Shown here: in pieces, positions 1-8,323 of the stretch | Numbering within the stretch: the first letter of the stretch is position 1 | Layout: the number at the start of each line of letters is the position of its first letter | Origin: Achromobacter xylosoxidans | Lineage (GTDB): Bacteria > Pseudomonadota > Gammaproteobacteria > Burkholderiales > Burkholderiaceae_B | DNA length: 64,000 nucleotides | Direction of reading: 5' to 3' | NCBI RefSeq assembly: GCF_001457475.1 | Contig: NZ_LN831029.1 | Location: forward strand, 4,588,001 to 4,652,000 | Made by a program: the position numbers and the translations under genes | The notes under the pieces: model-generated | Databases searched by the model: none | What the model was told of the DNA's origin: nothing | What the model saw: only the letters and a program-made list of their open reading frames with translations

Positions 1-116
1 GACAGGGTGCCGACTTCACCGCATAGCCGGTCCAGCACCGGCGTCCACCGGCCCGCGTCCGCGCAACACGCGTAGAGATCGAGAAGAAAGGCATCAGACA
101 CCGCGTTGACGGCCAT
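1..116 (-). CDS. LuxR-type regulator, N-terminus only (runs off window)
   Basis: Partial gene read on the minus strand from an ATG at 116 to the window edge. The 38 visible codons begin MAVNAVSDAFLLDLYACCAD and continue with a W-x-P-V-L-x-R-L segment. That pattern (FLxxLY...W.xxLxxL) is typical of the first helices of LuxR-family helix-turn-helix regulators that have an unknown N-terminal sensor region. It is divergent from the aromatic-catabolism genes starting at 365, so it could be their regulator. The DNA-binding domain is not in the window, so the family call is an inference from a short stretch. Confidence 0.4.
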   Translation of the reverse strand, partial: MAVNAVSDAFLLDLYACCADAGRWTPVLDRLCGEVGTL

Positions 117-364
117 GGACGGAGCACCGAACGACCCGAAAGCCGCCAATCGTCCGCCAACTCCAGGCCCCGCGCAACTGGGGTTTGCCAGCAACGCGGG
201 CGGGCCCGGCCATCTGCAATTTGAGAGATGACCAGCCCCGGCGCGCTGCCCATACTCCGAACCGTGTCCATCCAGCCGCGCCGCCTGAGGAGGAGCAGAC
301 GGCGCGGCGGACACGTCTCTTACCCGCCGCGGGACGCGGCGGCAACGCACAGCAAGGACCACCG

Positions 365-1357
365 ATGTCACCAGAACAGAATACGCCGATCGTGGCCGCG
401 TTCGCGATGACCCACACGCCGGGACTGGGCGGCCAGACCGACAAGCCGCCTGCCGACCAGATGCAACGCATGATGGACGGCTTCGCGACCGTGAGGCGCC
501 AGATCTCGGCGGCGCGCCCCAACGTGATCGTGGCGTTCGTCAACGATCACTTCGACATGTACACGCTGCACGCGATGCCGGGCATGGCCATCGCGCTGGG
601 CGACACGCACTGGGGCCCGACGCTGGCCACCGAGGCATGGCTGGGCATGCCGCGCGCGCCCATTCCAGGCCACCCCGCCGTGGCGCGAGCCATATACCAG
701 TCCGTGGTGGATGACGGGTTCGAACTGTTCCGTAGCGAATCGGCCGAACTTGTCCACAACGTGCTCATGCCGCGCAAGTACCTGTGGCCGGACGCGGACA
801 TTCCCGTGGTGCCGATCTTCATCAACTGTTTCGCGCCGCCGCTGCCCACCTGGCGGCGGGCGCACGCGCTGGGCGCGGCCGTGCGCAAGGCGCTGGCGGG
901 CCGCGGCGAGCGCATCGCACTGATGGCCAGCGGCGGGCTGTCCCATTGGCCGCCCATCACGGTGGACGAGGAACACCCCGGCGATCCGCTCATGGAACGC
1001 GTGCTGCGCTGGCAGATCCAGGGCATGGCGGCGTTCGCGCAAGACCCGGACCTGCCGTTGGCGATCCTGCAGCGTGAAGCCGAAATGGCCGCTTCCGGCC
1101 GGAACCTGGTCAACGTCGGCTGGGACCGGCAGGTGCTGCGCTGGCTGGCCGACGGCGACAGCGCGGCGCTGCTGGCGCTGCGCCACGCGCAAGTGCGCGA
1201 GGACGCCGGACCCGGGGGCGCCGAAATGCTCATGTGGGCGGCGCTGATGGGCGCGATGCGCGACGCGCCGGCAGACATCGTCATGTACGAGGCGGTCCAG
1301 GAATGGATGGGCGGCGTGGGGCTGCTCAGCTACGCCAGGAGCCTGGCCCGGCCCTGA
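365..1357 (+). CDS. LigB-type extradiol aromatic ring-opening dioxygenase
   Basis: A 330-residue protein of the class III (LigB/DODA-like) extradiol dioxygenases, which use non-heme iron and O2 to open catecholic or gallate-type rings. Visible hallmarks are an early His in FAMTHTPGLGG, a second His in FVNDHFDMY and the conserved ASGGLSHWPP block. These fit the iron and substrate-binding positions of protocatechuate 4,5-dioxygenase and gallate dioxygenase beta subunits. The start at 365 is preceded by AAGGA; the open frame extends upstream but the extension looks non-coding. It is followed by an FAD monooxygenase and a SphA-type outer-membrane protein, so it probably cleaves the product of the monooxygenase. 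The substrate cannot be read from sequence. Confidence 0.85.
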   Translation: MSPEQNTPIVAAFAMTHTPGLGGQTDKPPADQMQRMMDGFATVRRQISAARPNVIVAFVNDHFDMYTLHAMPGMAIALGDTHWGPTLATEAWLGMPRAPIPGHPAVARAIYQSVVDDGFELFRSESAELVHNVLMPRKYLWPDADIPVVPIFINCFAPPLPTWRRAHALGAAVRKALAGRGERIALMASGGLSHWPPITVDEEHPGDPLMERVLRWQIQGMAAFAQDPDLPLAILQREAEMAASGRNLVNVGWDRQVLRWLADGDSAALLALRHAQVREDAGPGGAEMLMWAALMGAMRDAPADIVMYEAVQEWMGGVGLLSYARSLARP

Positions 1358-1431
1358 ACCGCCGCGCCCGCCCCCCTCGGCAATCTCTCAACATGCCGCC
1401 GGCGAGACGGCCGGCGCAAAAGGAATTCGAC

Positions 1432-2587
1432 ATGACACTGGAAGCCATTATCAGCGGCGGCGGTATCGGCGGCCTGGCCACCGCGGCGGCGCTGGGCCGG
1501 CGCGGCTGGCGCGTCACCGTGTACGAAAGCCGGCCCGGACTGCGCGTCGCGGGCTCGGGCATATACCTGTGGTCCAACGGCCTGGCCGTGCTGTCCGAGA
1601 TCGGCGCTTATGAGCGCGCCATGCGCAACGCCTTCCTGGCCGAAGGCGTCGAACAACGCGACCATACGGGCCAGGTGCTGGTCCCCGCGCTGTTGCCGCC
1701 GGGCCTGCGCGTGCTGGCGGTGGCGCGCAGCGACCTGCTCGCGGGCCTGGAGGCCGCCGCGCGCGACGCCGGCGCGCGCATCGTCACCGGCGCGGAAGTG
1801 GTGGCGGCCGAGGCCGACGGCACGTTGGTGTTCGCCAACGGCGACCGCGCCCACGCCGACCTGGTCATCGGTTGCGACGGCATCGCCTCGCCAGTGCGGC
1901 GCGCGCTGGGACTCGAACTGCACCGTCAGCGCGCGCAGGAAGGCGCCTTGCGCAGCATCGTCGGCGCCACCCAGCAGGAGCTGCCGCCATCGGCGCGCGG
2001 ACGCTGTATCGAGATCTGGAACGGCACGCGCCGACTGCTCATCACGCCGATCAACACGGAGGAAATCTACCTGGCGCTGACCTGCCGGGAGGACGACGAC
2101 CAGGCGCGCGACACCCGCGTGCAGCCGTGCTGGAGCGAGAGCTTCCCGGAATGGTCGTTCCTGCTGGACCGCATCGACCGCTCCCAAGTGCTGTGGAACG
2201 TCTACACGATCGTGCACAGCAAGCGCTGGTCCGCCGGCCGCGCCTGCATCCTCGGCGATGCCGCCCATGCGCAACCACCCAACCTGGGCCAGGGCGGCGG
2301 CATGGCCATGCAGAACGGTCTCGCGTTGGCGGCCCACATGGCCAATGTGCGCGATCCGCGCGACGTTCCCGAAGCGCTCGGCGCCTGGGAAGCCGCGACC
2401 CGGCCGCTGACGGACGAATGCCAGCGCTGGGCCTGTCTGTGGGGCGAGCTGGCGAACATCCCGAACGAGGCGCGCGCGCATCGTCCGGGGCGCGTTCAGC
2501 GAACCCTGGGTGCTGTCCAGGATCACGGCGGCATCCGGTTCGTCGCCGATCGCCGCCACCGACTGGCGCCCGGCCAGCGCGCGCTAG
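1432..2587 (+). CDS. FAD-dependent aromatic monooxygenase, frameshifted near 3' end
   Basis: A flavoprotein hydroxylase of the PHBH / 3-hydroxybenzoate 6-hydroxylase class. It has the Rossmann GGGIGGLATAAALGRRGW motif at residues 8-25, the DG motif LVIGCDGIASPVRRAL and the GD motif ILGDAAHAQPPNLGQGGG. The start has an AGGAATTC RBS. The reading frame is broken at a GC-dinucleotide run around 2469-2481. In the original frame translation becomes nonsense and runs without a stop into the next gene. Shifting by +1 restores a natural C-terminus (ARIVRGAFSEPWVLSRITAA... ending at TAG 2585-2587). Corrected length is about 385 residues, normal for the family. The break is either a real mutation, possibly slippage in the repeat, or a sequencing error. 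An uncritical call would fuse this gene to the downstream one as a 722-residue protein. Confidence 0.75.
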
Positions 2588-2670
2588 ACGCGCGGCCACG
2601 CAGGCCGGCCGACAACACAAAACGCCGGCGCCACGCGTGTCGGACGATGCCAATATCCAAGGGGAAGAAC

Positions 2671-3594
2671 ATGAGACATCGCCATGCCTGGCGGGCGGCC
2701 GCCTGCGCGCTGCTTTGCATGACGGTGCCCGGCGTCGCCAGCGCCACCGAAAACGGCATACCCACCACCGTCAACGGCTTCTATGATTTCGGCGCCGGCA
2801 TGTCACCGCCCGCCACACCGTTCGGCACACTGTCGTTCCGCACTTCGTACAACACGGCGTCGGTGCAGAAGGACCAATACGGCACGAAGCTGGACAACGA
2901 TTTCTCGCTGCGCGTGCATACCGTCAGCGCCGCCTACCTGCGCATGACGCAGACCAGGCTGTTCGGCGCCAGCTACGGTTTCGGCGTGGTGCAGCCCTTC
3001 TTCCACATGAGCGCGGCCTTCGACGTGCCCACGCCGGGCGGCCCGCTGCGGCTCAAGGGCGAAACGTTCCGCATCGCCGACACGCTGCTGCTGCCCCTGA
3101 TCCTGCAATGGGACGCCTCGCCCCGGCTGCATTTCAATGCGCAGTTCCAGGTGCTCGCCCCCACCGGCGACTACGACCGCAAGCGGCTGGTGAACCCCGG
3201 CCTGAACCACTGGGCCTTTTCCCCCATATTCAACTTCACTTATCTCACGGAAGGCGGATTCGAGGTGTCGTCCAGCTTCGAGGTCGACATCAGCACCCGC
3301 AACCGCGCGACCCGCTACCGCAACGGCATCGAATACCGGCATGAGTTCGCGCTGGGCCAGCACGCCGGCCCCTGGACTCTCGGCGTCGGCGGTTACTACA
3401 GCCGACAATTCAGCGATGACGACGCGCCGGGCCTGCAAGGCGGCAATCGCTCGCGGGTGATGGCGCTCGGCCCCGCGGTGAGCTTCTACCAGCCGGGCCT
3501 GCCGCCCGTGTGGTTCCATATCTACAAGGAATTCGGCGCGCGCAACCGGGCCGAGGGCTACACGGCGGCGCTGCGCCTGGCCGCCAGCTTCTGA
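2671..3594 (+). CDS. SphA/MetA-type outer-membrane protein of aromatic degradation clusters
   Basis: A 307-residue secreted protein. A signal peptide (residues 1-26, ending SVAGVASA-like at VASAT) precedes the family signature ENGIPTTVNGFYDFGAGMSP, followed by alternating beta-strand sequence ending in a terminal aromatic (AASF), as in outer-membrane beta-barrels. It matches the phenol-degradation meta-pathway (Phenol_MetA_deg / SphA) family, thought to aid uptake of hydrophobic aromatics. The start at 2671 has an AGGGGAAG RBS. It is in the same frame as the preceding monooxygenase with no intervening stop, because of the upstream frameshift, but the signal peptide and RBS mark it as a separate gene. 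Confidence 0.8.
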   Translation: MRHRHAWRAAACALLCMTVPGVASATENGIPTTVNGFYDFGAGMSPPATPFGTLSFRTSYNTASVQKDQYGTKLDNDFSLRVHTVSAAYLRMTQTRLFGASYGFGVVQPFFHMSAAFDVPTPGGPLRLKGETFRIADTLLLPLILQWDASPRLHFNAQFQVLAPTGDYDRKRLVNPGLNHWAFSPIFNFTYLTEGGFEVSSSFEVDISTRNRATRYRNGIEYRHEFALGQHAGPWTLGVGGYYSRQFSDDDAPGLQGGNRSRVMALGPAVSFYQPGLPPVWFHIYKEFGARNRAEGYTAALRLAASF

Positions 3595-3600
3595 AACGGC

Positions 3601-3620
3601 GCACGGCGGGGGCGCCGTGC
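3601..3620. terminator. hairpin between convergent genes
   Basis: A perfect 8-bp stem (GCACGGCG / CGCCGTGC) with a GGGG loop lies between the convergent ends of the SphA-like gene (3594) and katE (3635). It has no T-tract, so it may be a Rho-aided or bidirectional terminator. Confidence 0.4.
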
Positions 3621-3634
3621 CGCCATGCCTGCCG

Positions 3635-6019
3635 TCACACCCGCGGAGGAGAAGTCTCGCGCTCCGGATGCCGGTGCCGCGCCAGCGAATCGATGAACAG
3701 CGTCGCGGCCTGGGCCGGCGCCGGGTCCACGACCAGCCCGTCGTCCCGCCAGGCCGGATCGATGCCGGCAGCCTCCAGCAAGTCGGCGCCCTCGCCCATC
3801 GCCAGCAACGTCTTGCCATGGCGATAGGTGTCGCGGACGAATTCCAATGCGCGTCCATCCTGCCGCCAACGGTCGACGGCCATGCCGCCGCCCGGCACCA
3901 CGGCCCCATCGAACACGGCGGAGGGCTGGTTGTCCAGCGAGGCATCCGCGTCGAGCGCATCGCCTTCGGCCGTGGCCACGGGGCCGATGCGCTGCCCCAC
4001 CAGGCGCACCACCGCGCCGGCCTGGATCAAGGCTTGCGCCACCGCCGAGACCGCGGCGCCGTCCACGCCCTCGGCGACCAGGATGGCGATCTTGCGCGTC
4101 GCCACGCCTGCCTGGCCCGGGCGGGCCGTCAGCGACAATGACGGCGACTGCTCCACTTCCGGGCGCGGCACCTGCCGCACTGCCCGGGGCATCGGCTCGG
4201 GCAGCGCCATGCCCAGCCTGTCCGCGACCGACTGCGCCAGCTCATCGGACACGTTGCGCAGCGAGGCCACCATGCGTTGCCGCACCGCGGCCACGGTCAC
4301 CTTGCTCAGTTCGAAGGCAAAGGCGCTGGCCAGGTGCCGGCGCTCCCAATCCACCTGGCTGTGGTAGAACAGGCTGGCCTGGTTGTAGTGTTCGGCGAAC
4401 TTTTCGGGATGGCCGCGCAGTTCGTCTCCGCCAACCGGCTCGGGAAACGACACATACCCTTCCATCCCGGCCTGGAACGGACAGCCGCCGGCCAGGGAAT
4501 TGGGTTCATAGGCCACCCGGCCGCGGTGGACCGCCTGCCGGTGCATGCCGTCGCGTTGATTGTTGTGCACCGGCGCCAGCGGCGCGTTGATCGGGATCTC
4601 GTGGAAGTTGGGTCCGCCCAGCCGCGAGATCTGCGTATCGACGTAGGAATGGATGCGCCCGGCCAGCAGGGGATCGTTGGTGAAGTCGACGCCCGGCACC
4701 ACGTGCGCGGCGCAGAATGCCACCTGCTCGGTCTCCGCGAAGAAATTGTCGGGATTGCGGTCCAGCACCATGCGGCCGATGGGCCGCACCGGCACCAGTT
4801 CCTCGGGCACGATCTTGGTCGCGTCGAGCACATCGAAGCTGAAGCGCTCGGCCTCTTCTTCCGTGAATACCTGCACGCCCAATTCCCATTGCGGCCCGTG
4901 GCCCGCGTCGATCGCTTCCCACAGATCGCGCCGATGGAAGTCCGGATCGGCGCCGGACACTTTCACGGCCTCGTCCCAGACCTGGGAATGCGTTCCCTGC
5001 AGCGGATTCCAATGGAATTTCACCAACCGCGCCTCGCCCCGGGCATTGACGAAGCGAAAGGTATGCACGCCAAAGCCCTGCATCATGCGATAGCTGCGCG
5101 GGATGGCGCGATCGGACATCAGCCACATCAGCATGTGGGTCGATTCGGGCATCAGCGACACGAAATCCCAGAAGGTATCGTGCGCGGAGGCGGCCTGCGG
5201 CATGCCATGATGCGGCTCCGGCTTGACGGCATGCACCAGATCGGGGAACTTCATCGCGTCCTGGATGAAGAAAACCGGCATATTGTTGCCCACCAGGTCC
5301 CAGTTGCCCTCGTCCGTATAGAACTTGACCGCGAAACCGCGCACGTCGCGCGCGGTGTCCTTCGACCCGCGTTCGCCGGCGACGGTGGAAAAGCGCACGA
5401 AGACCGGCGTGCGCTTGCCCTGCTCGGCGAACAGCGAGGCCCGCGTCAGGTCCGTCAGCGGCTCATAGCATTCGAAGTAGCCGTGGGCCGCCGAGCCGCG
5501 CGCGTGGACGATGCGTTCCGGAATGCGCTCGTGGTCGAAGTGCGTAATCTTTTCACGCAGGATGAAATCCTTGAGCAGCGCCGGGCCGCGCAACCCGGCC
5601 TTGAGCGAATGCTGGTTGTCGCTCACGGCCACGCCCTGGTTCGTCGTCAGCGCCTGGCCCTGCCCATCGGCCCGCACCCGGCCAAGCTGCCCATCGACCG
5701 CATTCACGCCCGCCTCGGCCGGCTCGCCGGTCTTGGCGTTGCGTTCGCGTTCGGACAGGGAACTGGCCCCCACCGAGTCATCCGGCGGCGCAACCTGGGC
5801 GCCCCGGTAAGGACAGCGCGCGCCCGCCTCGCCGTACTCGTCCGCCTTGTTGGCATGCTGCGGCTGCGCCTGCGCCGTCGCCGCGACGGCGGCCGCGCGT
5901 TTCATGGCGGGAGAGCCGGTATCCGGGGCGGGCGGCGCGGCGGGTCCGCTGTCCGTATTGTTGAACGCGGTGTCGACGGCGCCCTGCGTCCGGGCCTTGC
6001 TGGATTTCCTGCCTGGCAT
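3635..6019 (-). CDS. katE: Catalase HPII (large-subunit, DJ-1/PfpI domain)
   Basis: A 794-residue monofunctional heme catalase that converts H2O2 to water and O2. After a 90-120 residue polar N-terminal extension comes the catalase core, with [16 protein letters not shown] carrying the distal His, [20 protein letters not shown], the [10 protein letters not shown] block and the proximal heme-ligand region. The C-terminal ~150 residues ([20 protein letters not shown]... [10 protein letters not shown]) form the DJ-1/PfpI-like domain that defines the clade 2 (KatE/HPII, ~750 aa) enzymes. The start at 6019 follows AAGGAGATTGCC; the frame extends upstream into the dctM remnant but is not coding there. 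It is a single-gene unit, convergent with the SphA-like gene. Clade 2 catalases are commonly stationary-phase or general-stress enzymes, which fits the stress genes further along the window. Confidence 0.95.
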   Translation of the reverse strand: MPGRKSSKARTQGAVDTAFNNTDSGPAAPPAPDTGSPAMKRAAAVAATAQAQPQHANKADEYGEAGARCPYRGAQVAPPDDSVGASSLSERERNAKTGEPAEAGVNAVDGQLGRVRADGQGQALTTNQGVAVSDNQHSLKAGLRGPALLKDFILREKITHFDHERIPERIVHARGSAAHGYFECYEPLTDLTRASLFAEQGKRTPVFVRFSTVAGERGSKDTARDVRGFAVKFYTDEGNWDLVGNNMPVFFIQDAMKFPDLVHAVKPEPHHGMPQAASAHDTFWDFVSLMPESTHMLMWLMSDRAIPRSYRMMQGFGVHTFRFVNARGEARLVKFHWNPLQGTHSQVWDEAVKVSGADPDFHRRDLWEAIDAGHGPQWELGVQVFTEEEAERFSFDVLDATKIVPEELVPVRPIGRMVLDRNPDNFFAETEQVAFCAAHVVPGVDFTNDPLLAGRIHSYVDTQISRLGGPNFHEIPINAPLAPVHNNQRDGMHRQAVHRGRVAYEPNSLAGGCPFQAGMEGYVSFPEPVGGDELRGHPEKFAEHYNQASLFYHSQVDWERRHLASAFAFELSKVTVAAVRQRMVASLRNVSDELAQSVADRLGMALPEPMPRAVRQVPRPEVEQSPSLSLTARPGQAGVATRKIAILVAEGVDGAAVSAVAQALIQAGAVVRLVGQRIGPVATAEGDALDADASLDNQPSAVFDGAVVPGGGMAVDRWRQDGRALEFVRDTYRHGKTLLAMGEGADLLEAAGIDPAWRDDGLVVDPAPAQAATLFIDSLARHRHPERETSPPRV

Positions 6020-6272
6020 GGCAATCTCCTTGGGTGTATCGGCTGGCCGACGCCAGCCCGAGGGCAATCGGCCTGGACCAGCAAGCGCCGTACCCGCGGC
6101 GGCCACAGGGTGTTTTTTGCGCGCGCATGCGTCGAATATCCAGAATTTCCGTGGTGGCGGGCGCCATCGCAATGGCAGCGGGCCTGGCCTCGCGCAGGAC
6201 GGTGGAACTGCGCTCGCGCACGGAACGGGCAGAGTGGACGATGCCAGCGTTGGAAGGTCAAGGGTCAGTACA

Positions 6273-6353
6273 GGATCGATGCCGAAGGCATCGCGCAGCG
6301 GCACGAAGGTCGGCATGAAGATGACGACGATCCTGGTCCATTTCAGTGGCCAG
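6273..6353 (-). pseudogene. TRAP dctM remnant (81 bp)
   Basis: This 81-bp stretch in the 6020-6378 gap aligns without gaps to 8550-8630 inside the intact dctM gene, with about 10 mismatches by eye. Read on the minus strand it encodes WPLKWTRIVVIFMPTFVPLR, against WPLEWTEIIVIFMPIFVPLL in the intact gene, so the amino-acid frame is also conserved. No similarity continues on either side. It is a decayed fragment of a second dctM-like gene or of a partial duplication, lying just beyond the low-GC cassette. The rest of the 6020-6378 gap shows nothing else I can identify. Confidence 0.75.
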
Positions 6354-6378
6354 GCCGTAGGGAAGGCCGGAAGCCGAG

Positions 6379-7260
6379 CTATTTTGTCAGCGACGACATG
6401 CCCGTTGAACCGGAGTCTCGGGTCTCGTGAAAGAGGGCTCGCCGAGCCGCATGGATCACCTTGACACCGAGCTCCGGCTTATTCTCAAAAGCCCGGAGCA
6501 GTTCATTATCGGGCGCCTGATCATGCCCGCTCCTGAGCACGAACTCGACAGGCCGATCGCCGCTATTCTGCAAACGCACAAAGAGACCGTCCTCCGATAC
6601 GAAAGACACCCACTCCGACGCCTCGCTGTGAAATTGGACTAACACGACGAACCGATCGGAATAGTGCGTCACGGTCGTTCTTTCTTCCCGCTTCGAAGCG
6701 TTAACGAAGCCCTCGATCGCTGCAATGAACCGATCGCGAAAGGGGCGCTTGCTCTGGACCAGATAAGCTTGTAGATGATGCTCAGTATTACGCAGGATCC
6801 GATCGAAATCGTCATAGTGAGCCACAAACGGACCTGGTTCGCGGGCAGCCACTGCCTCGCCTCCCGATGTCTTCGAGGAAGCCCGGGACTCTACTTCATC
6901 CATATATTGGTCGAACTCTAGCGACCCTATCGGCGGCACGGTCTGCTGCGACATCGCTTCCAGATTCATGATCTCGGAGCCAGCGGCCGACGTGGCTGAG
7001 GCAGGCGTTCGGATGCCTCCTCGCACATTCTCGTGCTCCTGGTGCGATCCAAGAGCGGTTTCAATACGGACAACCGCATCAATCAATTGCTCTTCAGACT
7101 CGGAGCGTCCCAGCAAACGTTCCACCACGGCCTCCGCATCCATCCGGCCGCTTTCCGAGGTCAAATCGAAGCTCCGTCCCTCAATTTCTTGGAGGGCGGA
7201 AGCCAGAACATGTGGGTCGACACGGGCGACAAAATTGGTCATGTGGAACGAGAACACCAT
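6379..7260 (-). CDS. Hypothetical protein, last gene of low-GC cassette
   Basis: A 293-residue protein that I do not recognise. The first ~70 residues are mixed helical (MTNFVARVD, EAVVERLLGRSESEEQLIDA); a polar, probably flexible segment (residues ~75-135) follows; then a longer alpha/beta domain (HYDDFDRILRNTEHHLQAYL, DRFIAAIEGFVNAS, DRFVVLVQFHSEASEWVSF). An alternative start is the Met at codon 7. It begins 14 bp after the stop of the GNAT-like gene, so the two are almost certainly co-transcribed. Base composition is clearly lower in GC than the flanks and codon use lacks the strong GC3 bias of the neighbours, which suggests recent acquisition. There are no membrane segments or signal peptide. 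Confidence 0.6.
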   Translation of the reverse strand: MVFSFHMTNFVARVDPHVLASALQEIEGRSFDLTSESGRMDAEAVVERLLGRSESEEQLIDAVVRIETALGSHQEHENVRGGIRTPASATSAAGSEIMNLEAMSQQTVPPIGSLEFDQYMDEVESRASSKTSGGEAVAAREPGPFVAHYDDFDRILRNTEHHLQAYLVQSKRPFRDRFIAAIEGFVNASKREERTTVTHYSDRFVVLVQFHSEASEWVSFVSEDGLFVRLQNSGDRPVEFVLRSGHDQAPDNELLRAFENKPELGVKVIHAARRALFHETRDSGSTGMSSLTK

Positions 7261-7274
7261 GGACGGCGGCTGAA

Positions 7275-7937
7275 CTACCGTTGTCCTCCGAATGTACCGC
7301 AGAACGCCGCAGCCTGGACATCGTCAAAAAGGAAGTACTCATCGGTGCTATGCAAAAACCGTAACGGAGTAACCGCACCCGCCCCACTAGGGAGTTGTTG
7401 CATACCAAGGCTGCGGTAGAACTGCTGAAGCCGGGTGCCGCCAGCTGGTGAGGCATGCAAAATGAGAGAACCTTTGTACCCCCCGTCCAACGCCAGCTGA
7501 ATGGAACAGTCTATCAAAACCCGGGCAACATCCTGAAGCACGGGCATGCCCAGTACCCCTGTATATAACTCTTTGGGCGCATCCGCCAAATACCACGTGA
7601 ACGCGCGTCCTTCCGTAACGCCAAACGCCGTCGTTTCAAGGTTGGGGACGGCCGCCAGCATCCCGATGGGAACGGCCTTGTGCATAGGACCATCCACGAC
7701 CACGCAAAGCGAACGGACATAACCCCAGCGCGCAACGGAACCAAGCAAGTTATACAGGCCTGCCCGTGCTCTCAGGCGCGGCCAGTTCCATGCCCAGTCC
7801 GCTCGAACTCTGCCGCTGGCCGTAGACGTGCTCGATACATAGTTATTCTGTATGACCGGCTGAACAAGCCCGTGCCAACGCCGCGCCTCGGCTGGCCGCA
7901 TTTCGACAATGCTAACTGAATGGATAGACTGCCCCAT
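7275..7937 (-). CDS. GNAT-like acetyltransferase, low-GC cassette
   Basis: About 220 residues from the ATG at 7937 (MGQSIHSVSIVEMRP); an in-frame ATG at 7991 would give 238. The order of elements resembles a GNAT fold: an N-terminal beta-alpha with a W-rich helix, a central strand NLETTAFGVTEGRAFTWYL, a helix VARVLIDCSIQLALDGGYKG and a closing LILHASPAGGTRLQQFYRSLGM that matches the family's 'H...P.g...FYrrlGF' ending. The canonical R/Q-x-x-G-x-G/A acetyl-CoA loop is not obvious, so activity is uncertain. It overlaps the end of the upstream small ORF and is followed after 14 bp by the 293-aa gene. Context (foreign composition, no recognisable partner) leaves the role open; toxin, self-protection or protein modification are all possible. 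Confidence 0.55.
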   Translation of the reverse strand: MGQSIHSVSIVEMRPAEARRWHGLVQPVIQNNYVSSTSTASGRVRADWAWNWPRLRARAGLYNLLGSVARWGYVRSLCVVVDGPMHKAVPIGMLAAVPNLETTAFGVTEGRAFTWYLADAPKELYTGVLGMPVLQDVARVLIDCSIQLALDGGYKGSLILHASPAGGTRLQQFYRSLGMQQLPSGAGAVTPLRFLHSTDEYFLFDDVQAAAFCGTFGGQR

Positions 7938-8238
7938 GGCGCCCGCCGACTTGCCCACGAGCGCGCGGATTGGATTGCGCAACAATGCCATTAAACGTGA
8001 GCGCCCCGGTGAAATTGACGATCAAGACTCGGCGTCCTTCTTGCGCCCACGGATGAGCTGCTTTCAGATGCTCGCACGAAATAGTCATGGATTCTAAGCG
8101 AATCAGCGTAGCCCGATCCATCCACTTGGTCCCAAAATCCACGTCGACCCTCCTACCGGACATCTTCCTGCGGCAGGGTCTCGCCAGCGAACAATCCCAT
8201 GGTATTTGCCATGCCACTTCCTTGGGAAAGGAAAGCAT
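7912..8238 (-). CDS. Hypothetical small protein, first ORF of low-GC cassette
   Basis: A 108-codon ORF from ATG 8238, preceded by a purine-rich GAGGCGAG, ending inside the GNAT-like gene (26-nt overlap if that starts at 7937). Internal starts (MSGRRVDVDFG, MDRATLIRLE) are possible. The best-looking part is residues ~40-95 (ATLIRLESMTISCEHLKAAH, RRVLIVNFTGALTFNG). The overlap with the next gene suggests translational coupling. I cannot assign a family and the composition is too neutral to prove coding, so confidence is modest. Confidence 0.35.
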   Translation of the reverse strand: MLSFPKEVAWQIPWDCSLARPCRRKMSGRRVDVDFGTKWMDRATLIRLESMTISCEHLKAAHPWAQEGRRVLIVNFTGALTFNGIVAQSNPRARGQVGGRHGAVYPFS

Positions 8239-8323
8239 GGCTTCACTCGCCTCACCAAATTTTTCTGCCGACGCTCCTTGCCGGAAGACGCTTATTATTT
8301 CTCCTGGAAATAGCTCCGCCCCA

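Noticed and set aside
1234..3594. Single long ORF joining the monooxygenase and the SphA-like protein
   Set aside because: The C-terminal part of the monooxygenase is only sensible after a +1 shift, and the second half has its own RBS and signal peptide; the fusion frame is an artefact of the frameshift.
6020..6316. Upstream extension of katE
   Set aside because: Not catalase-like; it includes the dctM remnant, and a strong RBS sits right before ATG 6019.
7033..7419. Plus-strand ORF inside the low-GC cassette
   Set aside because: It is antisense to two better-supported genes and shows no family features or ribosome site.
6379..8238. Classical GNAT toxin-antitoxin module
   Set aside because: No ribbon-helix-helix (DUF1778-like) antitoxin is next to the GNAT-like gene, and the acetyl-CoA loop is not clear.
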